Source: Azadirachta indica
Lineage: Eukaryota; Streptophyta; Magnoliopsida; Sapindales; Meliaceae
NCBI GenBank assembly: GCA_022749755.1
Contig: CM040453.1
Location: forward strand, 18,113,368-18,177,367
Direction: 5' to 3'
Length of the DNA: 64,000 nt
The notes below the pieces were generated by a model. That model ran no database searches, had not been told where the DNA came from, and was given only the letters and a program-made list of their open reading frames with translations. The position numbers were made by a program, and so were the translations under genes. Below, one piece after another: positions 26,528 to 37,700 of the stretch (its first letter is position 1; each line of letters begins with the position of its first letter).

Positions 26528-27029
26528 ACTATATCAAATCCTTGGAACATGAAATTTAGCCTAATGTACAAGAATCCACAACACAAAGCATTCTGAAATT
26601 TGTAAGTGCAAACATTAAATTAAGAAAATAACAACAATATAAATTTCAAGACAAAATAAATAGAGAAAGAGATAAAACTAGAGAAATCAATGCTTCAAAT
26701 TTGTAAATCTTTAAGTATTCTCTTGAATTCCTTTAGTAAGTGATGATTTTCCACCTCTCTCTCTAGAAATCTCCTCCTCGTGTATTTCTTTTCCTTTCTT
26801 TCACATTTTTTCTTCTTTGGTATGGTGGCTAATGTCGGAAAAACACAAAACCCATGGTTTTATTCAAATCTCCCACATCCAAAATTGATCCAAAGGTTGA
26901 AAATGGCCCTTAAATGCACAACAGGTCGCAGAGAGGTCCAAGGGCAGGGGAATGGGAAGGGCGTGCCCTAGGTTCTATTTTGCAGAGGAACAAATGTTTG
27001 TGTTCTATTTTAGGTTGTAGTATAATTCT

Positions 27030-27240
27030 AAGTAAATTAAAACTTCCAATTCTAGTTTTCCTCTTTTCATAAGGATATCTTTCAATTGACAGTTTTATTA
27101 ACTTATTAGACTCACTTGTATGACATCAGACTAAAATCCTTTTTAAACTGAGATAGATAGGATGTATTGGAATTGTCCAAACATCAGGCTAGTTAGCACG
27201 AAACCCATTCGCTTCATGGCCTGAAGCTGCTTTCCCAAAC
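27030..27240 (+). repeat. Dispersed repeat at the duplication junction, member 3 of 3
   Basis: Sequence between the end of copy 1 and the start of copy 2, and continuing into copy 2, resembles 18,110-18,320; its distal part also resembles 21,541-21,630. A repeat at or next to the breakpoint would be a natural substrate for the unequal exchange that made the tandem duplication. Confidence 0.45.
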
Positions 27241-30043
27241 AATATACATTTTTAATAATATAAAAATATATATTTTTGCAACATTAAACTAACAATAATT
27301 AGAAAAAAAAATTATTAAAAAATAATAATAATAATAATAATTTTCATAAATTAATTTTTGATCATCTATAGATATAAAAAAAAAAATTGTGCATAGTATT
27401 ATCATGTTTATCGAGTGTATATATGTTAATTGTACAAGTCTAACGTAAAATTAGTGTTTACCTTTGTGGATGAGGGTGGGTGTGAGTGAACCTTGGCCTT
27501 TTCTTTTTCCATCGATTTGGACAAGAAGGGACATGAATGTCGACGGCCTTTCCTTTTTTTTTTCGTCAAATAAAATAAAGGTTATTTATAATAATTATAA
27601 TATGTATTACAAAAGCCTAAAATAAAAATATCATATTCTTAAAGATTTGGATGTCTCGTAATAAATATATTAGTATGGACAAAATTCTCAAATAGAAATA
27701 TCATGATATTACAAATCAGAAATTAAAAAAAAAAACATTCATTTTTCAAAGTACAGGGGTTGTCAGTAACTGCGGTTTCCAATTTTTTAAAACGCAATGA
27801 TGATCATAGGATTCAACTTTCTCAATTATGATCACATGGACATCATCCTAGCTGTAATAATTTTGCTCCCGTTGAATTATCCCGACACCTTTTGCTTTTT
27901 CAACTTTGAATATGGTCTTCTTCTTTCGTCATTCTCAGCAACAACCCCCAATCATAGCTGTATTATATTCCGAAAGGAAAGAAAAGGAAAAACACTAAAA
28001 CAGCTCGAATATTTTACTCGACCGAAATATTAGGAATAATGATAAATCACCACCAATATTTTCAAAAATCCCAAGATAAATGCGCAAAATAACTAACAAC
28101 TCACCAAAGTTAATTTAAAATGAATTTCCATATTAAATGCGAGAAGGCCAAGTAGAATTGAGACTCGTGTTGTTGCATTAGAGGTTGCAGAGAATCCTGC
28201 ACTCCATCAGATGACACTAGGTTAGGATGGACTGCATCTCTTCTCTCAAGCCCCTAGAAAAGACGATTATTCTAATTACCTTATTAATGCCATAAACATA
28301 AATAGCAACGTACCTGTAGGATTGATGTCGCATAGTACAGTAAACTTGGTTGCCTAGTGATCTGCGACAAAAGGTTGATGACTTATAAAATTAGTGTTGT
28401 AAATACCTAACAAGATAATATGATGTAAATAGTTGAGGTTAACTTATTAATTATAAGAAAAATATATCTTATTTTATTATTTTATTAAAATTTAGATATT
28501 AAAATAAAATATTTTAACGAATCAAATGCTTGCAGAAGTTAAGATAATTTTTTTCTTAAAACTGAAAATATTTAACATATGCCAAAAATTTGTCGTTATT
28601 GTGGTTTTCCAGTATTTTGAGAATATAAAGGAATTTTCCACTGATTTTATAATTAATTAATTATTTAATGCTAAGCCCATCACTTTCGTATTCACCCTCG
28701 TTATTATCTATAAAAATTATACTCTTAATTCTATTTTTTTAAGAAAAAAAAGAAAAAAAAATTAGTCTATCCCTTGAAACATTACCCCTGAACACTCCCA
28801 AGAAATTTCTGTAAAAGCCACCTAGACATGGTGGAAAATGAGTCCGCGTCTTCTCGTCTGTTTAATGAGAATTAAGACTGACTTGCCCATTGATTTGAAA
28901 ATCTTATATTATAATTTTGTCTGATGTTGGTGGCGGTGGAGAAAGAGGACAAAGCGGTCAGGGTGATGACAAATTCGACAACTCTAAATTTGAAAAAGGG
29001 GTGTCCTGTTAGGTTGAGGTAATTGTTTGTTTTTTTATTCGAAATATGAATAAATACAAATATTATTTGAATGTGAATACAATTAAAATGTTTTTTTTTA
29101 ATTCATAAATATTAAATTATTTATTTAAAATTAATATATTAAATTTTTAACATTTATCAATAATGAATAATAAATTAAAAATATTGTTAAATAAAATATT
29201 TAATTAATTCTTTACATTAAAATTAAAATTTTTAATTTAATTATATTTAAATATTTTTAATAAATTTTTAACATAAATTAAAAAATAAATATTTTTTAAA
29301 TATTTAAATAGTTTTATTTAAATTAAAAAATCAAAAAATAAACCTGACCTTAGTCTAGTATGATAGTAAGATATTAAAGTCCTGATAAATATTAAATTAT
29401 CTTCAAATATTCTTTAAATTTACACATATATCTGATCTCCAAATCATTACCTTTAAATACATCATCATCTAATTTTTACAGAACACATCATCATAATCTC
29501 TGCACCACGCTCAAACATCCAACCATAAAAGCTAGCAAATCTACTTCTTCATAATCATCAACCACTATCTGGGTACAAATGAAGAAAAAAGAAGAGAAAA
29601 AATCTTTCTTCCAATTCGATTTTCAAATTTTCTTAAAATTTCCAACAAAAATTCCCTACAAACAAATCACAACTCTCCCGATATCAATCCAATTCAACTT
29701 TCAATTTATTATTTGCCTTACTAATAATAAAAAAAAATAGTAATTTTTTTTCTCAAATTTCTATCATTACCATTAATCAAAATCGTTAAAAACAATATTT
29801 GGTACAAATGCCAACTCAGATGAACTGAATTATAAAGAGTAATTTTCACGTGAAAAAAAGTGTAGCAAAAGTAATGAACTTATGCAAGCAACAAGTGAGA
29901 TGAGATAAAGTGAATCAAAGATCATGTAAAATGGAATGCTAAACCATTGGAATATTGATCGAAGAAACCAAAATTGAACTTCTTCTTTCTCAGTGGAATC
30001 ATCATTTGCTGGAAAGGAATTAATGGAGAATTAAAAATGAAAA
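27157..30043 (+). repeat. Segmental tandem duplication, copy 2, left part
   Basis: This is the counterpart of 21,541-24,480 in copy 1, including the 78-codon ORF at 27,797-28,033. It ends at AGAATTAAAAATGAAAA, exactly where the Copia element begins; the right part resumes at 45,630. About 700 bases at 29,273-29,970 have no counterpart in copy 1. Confidence 0.85.
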
Positions 30044-30642
30044 TGTGAAATTGTAAAGTTCACTTTTGACGAGTAGTACTGTATAAATAAACAATGCCGT
30101 ATTTATGAACAGTGAACACCAAAATACATCGAAAATGCAACTACTCCTTCTTTCACTTTCTTTACTAATGAAGTTGGTGTTAGGTAGAGAAAATTTGAAT
30201 TTAGGTAATGGTTGGTAGGTGGAGAAATTTATAGAGTAAATTGTGAAATATGTGTGGAAAAAGGAGAAAAAGAAACCACTATAAAAACCTCACATTTTTC
30301 ACCATTCTATCTATTCCAAAATCATCCTTTGAGAGCTTGTACAAAGAGAGAAAAATTACTTTTTTCTTTATGTTGTATTCTTCACTTAGAATTATTTCTC
30401 TTATTTCGAGAAAGAGTGTGAAATACTCAGAAAATTGTTCTTTCCTTGTTATTAGAGAGAAAGATAATTGTAATTCCCATTTTAAAATAGTGAAATACTC
30501 ATATATTTACCCGTGATTTTTATCCTAATTTGTTTAGAGATTTTCCACTTAAAATGTTTGTATTGATTTATTTTGTTGCTTTATTTTACTATGAACAGTT
30601 ATACCTCCTATATATTATTTTTATTTTGATGAATAATTATAC
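30044..30642 (+). repeat. Copia 5' LTR, first part
   Basis: It matches the 3' LTR at 44,936 from its first base. It contains a TATAAA-like promoter element in CCACTATAAAAACCTC near 30,280, as expected for the LTR promoter, and a short chance ORF on the plus strand. The LTR breaks off at GAATAATTATAC where the Gypsy LTR begins. Confidence 0.9.
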
Positions 30643-32015
30643 TGCTACAACTTAAAGGTTGTAACTCTCAAGTATAGATTGTCTCAAGTAATAAAGTTCG
30701 GAAGTCCGAGTGTCGGTCCACAGGGAATATGTTATATTAAGTCTATAAGTTCAAAGGTCTAAATATTATAAATCTGAATATTCTAATGGAGTGAATTTGC
30801 TTATTGTCAAATTTAAATTCTATATTATTATATATTAGGGCATTAGGGATCCATTTTAATGATTTGTATAGAACTTATTCTTGATCCTTTTTTTTTAAAG
30901 AAAAATACAATTAAGAATCAAAAGAAGTGATCTTAATTGGATGATGAAAACAAAACATTTAAGCACAAAAAAATCAAAAGACTTACCTTTTAGTTGATGG
31001 TGAAAAACTATAAGTTGCCTTATTCTTGATATGTAGAAAATATCCAAGTATTTAATGTACCATTTGTTAACAATGAATCAAGGTTTCTAACAATTCAAAA
31101 TCACTTGCAAAATATAGTATTCAATCAATAAAAAGATTAACAATGAAGAGCAAAACAAAAGATCAAAGAACAAAACTATAAAATCATCAAAAGTTCACCC
31201 TTAACCCTAATTACGAAATTAGAATTATATCATTGAAATTTAAATTACAACAATAAAATAGAAATGGGAAAACAAAATCTGATCTGCCTCCTCACTTCCA
31301 CGTAGACATTCCATATGTGTAAACATAATTTGGTCAATTTCTAATTAATCACGCTTTACCAACTGACAACATATCTTTGACCATGAAAACCACCGAATTT
31401 CGTAAAGCATCATTCTTCAAAGTTGTAGGTGAATGACTCATCTTTCTAATGGTTCATTACTCGCTCTTATTTCTATTTTAGACCATGAGTTGTGTTGAAA
31501 ATAGGCAGAAATGTTCAAGTCGCATTTCTCTACCTCCCTTCTAGAATGATAGCTCTTTTTGGTAACCTACCAGTTGAAATTTGAGAAAGTACAAAACATA
31601 AATAATTTAGATCCCTTTCTAAGCTTTCTAGATCACCCAACCACGTAATTTTTCGTTACATATTTAGGGAGATACGGTTCAAATACAGAAGCATATTGGG
31701 CTGGTTCAAAGATGCGCTTGAGTTCTGTTGAAGCCCAATTTTGTCCCATTAATTGCTCGAACTGGTCCAACCTTTGGCTTACAAAGTTGTGAAATGATGA
31801 GTTTATATTTGTCTAACCCAAGAATCGTATCAATTGATAATTTGGATTGAACGATACGCTCATTATACGAAACCTGCGCAAAACCAACTATTTAGTCCAA
31901 TTCATGTTTTACAATTCAATATAAAGGAATATGCTTCATTATTGGGGAATAGAAAGACATTATTAAGTGTAAATCATAATATTTCTCTTGATAAACCTAC
32001 ACTTTTAAACATTCA
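30643..32015 (-). repeat. Gypsy 3' LTR (left copy)
   Basis: This 1,373-base LTR (TG...CA bounded, read on either strand) matches 39,348-40,745 almost throughout, with scattered substitutions. It lacks about 25 bases present in the right copy around 40,010-40,035 (CTTCCTTTATATAGG), which hold a possible TATA box. Since this is the 3' LTR, the loss need not affect transcription from the 5' LTR. Confidence 0.9.
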
Positions 32016-32030
32016 TCACACCCCCCAACC
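32016..32030 (-). other. Gypsy polypurine tract
   Basis: On the minus strand GGTTGGGGGGTGTGA lies immediately before the 3' LTR, the expected position and composition for the plus-strand primer. Confidence 0.65.
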
Positions 32031-33161
32031 AGCTTATTACTAGGGACTAGTAATATAAGCAATATCATTTAAAGTTGATTTATAGAATTTACATTCAAAG
32101 TAAAAATCATTCTTTTCCTTTTCATCTTCTCAAAATAAACAAACTCTCACTTAAAAATTTACTACACATATGCCAAATACTCATCAGTCGAATTATTAAT
32201 AAACCTTCTTTTTGTGCTTTTATAACTAATACATGTTATGAGACTTAATTAGAATCAAATAACATTGGTTCTAAATTTTGTCAAGGTAAACTTCTTTGGG
32301 CAAAAATTATTTCTATCTCCATTTTTTTTTTTGTGCATAACCTAACCCATGTAGCGAGTTTTGGGCCAATAACTCCCAGACCAGTTGGCCTTAGGGTATT
32401 AGGTATTAAAACACCCCTACGGGCTTAATTACTCGAGTTAAGGCTATGAACTTATTCATATCAAAACTTTACCGTTTTACGCAAACATTCACTGCTGATT
32501 AGGCAAGAAACCCGGTTACTAAGTAAAAGTTTTGATTAGAATTTTTATTTATTTATTTTGTTTTTAACTTTTTTTTATTATTTTTTTATATTTTTTTTTT
32601 GGAGATTTTTTTTTTGAACTCTTAGTTGCTACCTTTGAAAAATTAAAGAGCTCAAATATTGTAAAATTTTAATATGTCATCCATAATCATGTATCAAAGT
32701 GTGTGTGTGAAAGATGGTTTATAAATATTTTACTGATTGAGTATTTAAACATAATTTATTCTGTGATGATGATGTGAGAATTTATATATTTGATCAATTC
32801 AAAAGAAAGTGAATGATAAATTCTTTGTTATGAAATTCAAAAATCAAAACAAATGATAATGCATACCTACTAAGATGTGTCTCAGGAGTAAGATTACTCC
32901 TTACTCTACCATCCTTACAAATTATGAATCTAATAATTTTTTTTTTAGTTGTATATAAAAAAATGGTTACTTATGTCGACTACACTCCTCCCAACTAGAT
33001 TGCAACATTGTCCCCAATGTTTAAATGTAAAGAGGTACAGTATAGAGAATATTACCTGAGATAGTAGTTATTGAAACACAAGTAAAACCTGAAACAAACT
33101 TAAGTAAAAATAACGAAAAAATAACAAAATGCAATGAGTAGAAAAAAAGAGATAAGAAAAG
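32031..33161 (-). other. Gypsy internal region between LOG and the 3' LTR
   Basis: 1.1 kb without an ORF of note and without integrase motifs (no HHCC knuckle or DDE pattern seen). A segment at 32,870-32,935 (GTGTCTCAGGAGTAAG, ACTCCTTACTCTACC, ATCCTTACAAATT) resembles the 3' end of the 143-codon ORF at 34,255-34,310, so the LOG gene sits between two copies of a short repeat. Confidence 0.5.
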
Positions 33162-33812
33162 TTACAAATGAAGCGACAAATCCAGCTTTCGCTTTTTACT
33201 GCTTTCACTTGACCATTCTAATCGTGCCATTGTTGGATCTGGTTCATAGACAAAGTTCTGCAACTGATTGATCAAGTCATTAGCAGTCGGAGCAGAAATG
33301 ACGAGTTTGCGAGCCATCTGTGAAATAAAATTCTGTTCTACAACATGATCAAGAAAAGACAACAACTTGTTAAAGAAACCATTAACATTTAACAATCCTA
33401 TGGGTTTTTGATGAACGGTGAGTTGTGCCCAAGATGCAATTTGAAAAATTTCTTCTAAGGTCCCAAAACCACCTGGTAAAGCAATAAAAGCATCTGCAGA
33501 ATTAAGCATTTTAGCAATTCTTTCATGCATTGTTGAGACCATTAGTTCTTCTCCAATTGTTTTGCTAGTTATGTTACCTGCAGATAAAGCCTTTGGTATG
33601 ATACCTATGACTTCACTTCCTCCTGTATGTGCGGCAGTTGATACACACCCCATTAACCCAAGGCTACCTCCTTCATACACTAGGTTAAATTTTCGTTTAG
33701 CTAAAACTCGACCCAGGTTGTCTGCTGCTTTTACAAACTCTTCACCTTTCCCAGAACTTGACCCACAAAAAACACAAATAGTTTTAATTTGAAGAGCAGA
33801 AGCTCCTTTCAT
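33162..33812 (-). CDS. LOG: LOG-like cytokinin riboside 5'-monophosphate phosphoribohydrolase, carried by the Gypsy element
   Basis: LOG enzymes release active cytokinin bases from their riboside monophosphates in one step. The intact frame gives 216 residues from the Met at 33,812, the usual LOG size; the frame is open 26 codons further upstream (to 33,890), but that part has no family resemblance. Visible features: TICVFCGSSSG (11-21), a YEGGSLGLMG nucleotide-binding stretch (46-55), MHERIAKM (95-102), and the diagnostic PGGFGTLEE (113-121). Oddities: the family's YGGGS is YEGGS here, and HERKAEM is HERIAKM, so activity may be altered although the catalytic Arg98 and PGGxGTxxE motif are kept. 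There is no intron, whereas plant LOG genes normally have several, so it looks like a captured reverse-transcribed mRNA. It shares the Gypsy orientation and could be transcribed from the 5' LTR. No stops or frameshifts, unlike gag-pol beside it. Confidence 0.92.
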   Translation of the reverse strand: MKGASALQIKTICVFCGSSSGKGEEFVKAADNLGRVLAKRKFNLVYEGGSLGLMGCVSTAAHTGGSEVIGIIPKALSAGNITSKTIGEELMVSTMHERIAKMLNSADAFIALPGGFGTLEEIFQIASWAQLTVHQKPIGLLNVNGFFNKLLSFLDHVVEQNFISQMARKLVISAPTANDLINQLQNFVYEPDPTMARLEWSSESSKKRKLDLSLHL

Positions 33813-33890
33813 TTTTTTGCAGTCTTTTACCCTTGTCAGTGATTCAAATTTCTTATGAAAATAAAGAAGTGAGGTCTTGCATTTATACAA

Positions 33891-34266
33891 CTTAAAGAGA
33901 ATGCATTAATGAAACCAATAAAGGTAAGCCAACTGTTGTCATAAAAGTTAAAATTTAAAAATGTAAAAATGTCAAAGATAACAGCTAATATAGGAATTTA
34001 AAACATAAAAATTTCAACAATGACAACTAAAAGTAAATATTTATAGATAGTTGTGATTGTGGCTCACATTTTCCTCTGATTTTACGTCCAGTAACGGCTT
34101 AAACGCCCTCTATGGGTCGAGAATTGGCTTCCCATCCAATTTTCTTACAAATTGGCAAACAGGGTCTTTTAAAGTCAGATTCCCAAGACTATAATGATCA
34201 CGTTATTTTTGAAATAATGTATACAAATTGAGAATTTCACGTTGCACATATCCACTAGGATGCGTC
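33891..34266 (-). other. Non-coding stretch between the two passenger ORFs
   Basis: AT-rich at its 33,900-34,030 end, then ordinary composition. No ORF or recognisable domain lies here. It could contain the 5' leader of the captured LOG mRNA and the 3' end of the other passenger. Confidence 0.4.
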
Positions 34267-34698
34267 TCAAGACTCCTTACTCAGTCCATCCTTGATGAAT
34301 TTAATTTTATCTTCTCTATTAGTAAACACTATGCTTAGAGAACGACATTGCTTATTACAGATTGAACGTGCACAATTGTGACATACTTGTAACCTTTTCG
34401 CTCTTCGTTTCTTTGCAAAAGAGCTCTTACCTAAATCAGGCATGCGTGAAACAAATGAATTAGAAAACTCACATGCTAAATGTACCTTTGCTTCAATTAT
34501 CCATCGCACATCTTCAGGAATACCTTTTTGCATAAGCATTCTTAATCTTGCACACCTAGCTTGGTACATTTTTCGTGAAACATCTTTAGGAAAAGAAGGA
34601 AAATATGTTTGCAATCTAGAAAGAATGACATTCATAATGAAAGAAAAGAATAGAAAAAGAAGTGAGAGAAAAAAAAGAGTATCAGTAATTTTGGGCAA
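34267..34698 (-). CDS. Passenger ORF in the Gypsy element, Cys-rich 143-codon hypothetical protein
   Basis: This is an intact frame of 143 codons in the same orientation as the Gypsy element. Residues 6-25 are strongly hydrophobic (a possible signal anchor), but an internal Met at residue 22 (MNVILSRLQTYFPSFPKD) would give a soluble 122-residue form. A basic region SSFAKKRRAKRLQ precedes VCHNCARSICNKQC, a CX2CX4CX3C cluster that could bind zinc. Other stretches are ARCARLRMLMQKGIPEDVRW and EAKVHLACEFSNSF. I do not recognise the family; the composition looks like a plant nuclear protein rather than a retroelement domain, and it takes the place where integrase should follow RNase H. It may be a second captured host fragment. 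Its 3' end resembles a short repeat at 32,870-32,935. Confidence 0.55.
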   Translation of the reverse strand: MPKITDTLFFLSLLFLFFSFIMNVILSRLQTYFPSFPKDVSRKMYQARCARLRMLMQKGIPEDVRWIIEAKVHLACEFSNSFVSRMPDLGKSSFAKKRRAKRLQVCHNCARSICNKQCRSLSIVFTNREDKIKFIKDGLSKES

Positions 34699-34733
34699 CT
34701 AAAAGAACCGACTTGAAGAGTCACGGAGTACCG

Positions 34734-37700
34734 TTATCCGCCACTTGATTGGGAAAGTAACTCCCTTAAAAATTTCTTTTTATCTTGAGCATTCCAATGA
34801 TTTGGCATTTGACCTATAACAAAAAACTTGACAATATCAGCAAACCAAGGTAAAATAGAAACATTGAAAAGTTGCTCATCAGGGAAATTGTTATTAATCG
34901 GTGTTGTCTTAGTCGATTCTTCAAACATAAGTCTTGACAAATGATCAGCAACCACATTTTGTACTCCCTTTTTATCTTGAATTGTGAGATCAAATTCTTG
35001 AAGTAGTAGAATCCACCTAATCAATCTAGGTTTAGCATCCTTTTTTGAAAGAAGATATTTTAATGCTGCATGATCACTAAAAATCACAATGGGTGAGCCA
35101 ACAAGATAAGATCGAAATTTATCCAATGCAAATACTACTGCAAGTAATTCCTTTTCAGTGGTAGAATAATTTATTTGAGCACTATTTAAGGTTTTACTAG
35201 CATAGTAAATCACATAGGGTTTCTTGTCCTTTCGTTGTCCTAAAATAGCTCCAACAGTATAATCGCTAGCATCGCACATGATTTCAAAAGGTAAAGTCCA
35301 ATTTGGAGGCTGCATGATAGGAGCAGATGTTAGCATAGTTTTAAGTTTGACAAAAACTTCTTAACATGACTCAGTCCACTCAAAGAGAGCATCTTTTAAT
35401 AAGAGATTGCACAATGGTCTTGATATGACACTAAAGTCTTTGATAAATTTTCTATAAAAACCAGCATGTCCTAAAAATGATCTAACATCTTTAACAGAAT
35501 TAGGAACAGGTAAATTGGCAATTAATTCAATTTTAAATTTATCTACTTCAATTTCTTTTGATGAGACAATGTGACCAAGCACAATACCATTTGTGACCAT
35601 GAAATGACATTTTTCCCAATTAAGCATAAGATTCTTTTCTTCACACCTAATCAAAACTTTTTTCAAGTTAGATAAACAATCATCAAATTTATCACCAAAC
35701 ACAGAAAAATCATCCATGAAAATTTCAAGAAATCGTTCAACCATATCGGCTAAAAATACTAAGCATGCATCTTTGAAATGTAGCTGGTGCATTACACAAT
35801 CCAAATGGCATCCTTTTATATGCAAAAGTTCCAAATGGACAAGTGAAAGTGGTCTTTTCTTGGTCTTCAGGTGCAATTTCAATTTGGTTATACCCAGAAT
35901 ACCCATCTAGGAAACAATAAAATGCATGTCCAGCTACCCTTTCTAACATTTGATTCATGAATGGTAACGGGAAATGGTCTTTCCTAGTCATTGAATTGAG
36001 TTTCCTATAGTCAATGCATATTCTCCAGCTAGTAATTGTTCTAGTTGGAATTAATTCATTATTTTCATTTTTGACTACAGTAACTTCAGATTTCTTAGGT
36101 ACAACTTGTGTAGGACTTACCCATGTGCTATCAGAAATAGGATAAATGATCCCTACATCTAAAAGCTTGAGAACTTCATTTCTCACTACCTCTTTCATAT
36201 TAGGATTCAGCCTACGTTGCATTTGTCTAGATGATTTGGCATTATCTTCCAAATATATCTTATGTGTGCAAATCAAAGGACTAATTCCTTTTATGTTAGT
36301 TATTGTCCATCCTAAAGCATATTTATGCAATCTTAAAATTTCGAGCAACTTACATTCTTGAAGAGCACTGAGTTTAGAAGAAATTATCACCGGAAAAGTT
36401 TCATTAGCACCCAAGAAAGCATACTTGAGGTCAGATGGTAATGGTTTCAATTCAAGTTTTAGTGGTTGAACACTCGATGGCATCGGTTTATCAGCTCGTT
36501 GAGGTAAGTCTTCAAATTTTGGTCTCCATCCATTAACTTCCAAAACTTGAGAAGATTTTAAAAGAGAATAAATATGAGACATTTCAAAATTTTCATCAAA
36601 ATTGAAATCATTGCAACCATTTAAACAAGCATTCAAGGGATCAGAAAAAGATGAAACATTAAAGTAGTCATGAACGAGTTCCTCGATATAACTAACTTCA
36701 TGCATGTCATTATTTTCACTAGGTTGCTTGCAAATATTAAACACATTCATTTCCAATGTCATGTTTCTAAAGGATAATTTTAGAACTCCATTTCTACAAT
36801 TGATTATTGCATTAGATGTAGTAAGAAATGGACGTCCTAATATGACAGGAATTTGGGTGCTTGAGCTAGAAACAGGTTGTGTGTCTAAGACAATAAAATC
36901 TACAGGAAAGTAAAATTTATCTACTTGGACTAACACATCCTCAAGTATTCCTCGTGGTATTTTCACAGAACGATCAGCAAGTTGAAGTGTTGTAGAAGTA
37001 GGTTTAAGCTCACCTAAACCTAATTGCTCATACACTGAATATGACAACAAATTAACACTTACACTAAGATCAAGTAAAGCATGGTTTGTCCTAAAGTTTT
37101 CAATTACACAAGAAATGGTGGGACAACCGGGATCTTTATATTTTGGTGGAGTGTTATGTTGAATAATCGAACTAACATTCTCAGTTAAAAATGCTTTCTT
37201 TTGAACATTAAGCTTCCTTTTAACAGTGCATAAATCTTTCAAAAATTTGGCATAAGAAGGAACTTGCTTAATTGCATCTAACAAAGGAATGTTAATTTTG
37301 ACTTGCTTAAAAAGTTCAAAAATTTCAGAATTTTGGTTCAACTTTTGAATTGGTTGCAATCTTTGAGGAAAAGGAGCAGGGATAGAGCATTTTTTAACAT
37401 CACACATCTTAGGTTCAACATTATTTTCCTCACTCACTAATTTTGATGGTTCTTTAGGTTCAATCTCTTTCAAAGAAATGGTTTTATCAATGACCTTACC
37501 ACTTCGGAGAGTAGTGATGGAGTTGGCATTCTCGTGCTGTGTGCCATTTGAGTTAGAATCACTTACATGAAATTGACCCGCTGGATTTAGCTGTGGTTGA
37601 GCAGGAAATTTACCTTTCTCTTGACTGCGCAAAGCTGAGGTCAATGTTGAAAGTGTATTCTTGATATCATCAATGGCTTGTAATGTTTGATTGTTTATAC

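Larger units (their letters stand above)
21541..27003 (+). repeat. Segmental tandem duplication, copy 1
   Basis: This block matches 27,157-30,043 continued at 45,630-48,222, in the same orientation and order. The match starts at ATAGGATGTAT and ends at GAGGAACAAATGTTTGTGT. Length is 5,463 bases here and about 5,480 in copy 2 once the Copia insertion is removed. Copy-specific differences are large: about 600 bases at 22,540-23,160 are present only here and include a partial repeat of the neighbouring AAGGAAAGAAAAGGAAAAAC segment, while copy 2 has about 700 extra bases at 29,273-29,970. It carries a LINE ORF1 remnant. Confidence 0.85.

Noticed and set aside
30212..30516. Two overlapping ORFs of 69 and 88 codons
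   Set aside because: They lie wholly within the Copia 5' LTR, are not conserved as frames in the 3' LTR, and have no family resemblance.
31834..32043. 69-codon ORF at the end of the Gypsy 3' LTR
   Set aside because: It lies in LTR sequence on the strand opposite to the element; the other LTR continues differently.
33562..33792. 76-codon plus-strand ORF
   Set aside because: Shadow of the LOG gene on the opposite strand.
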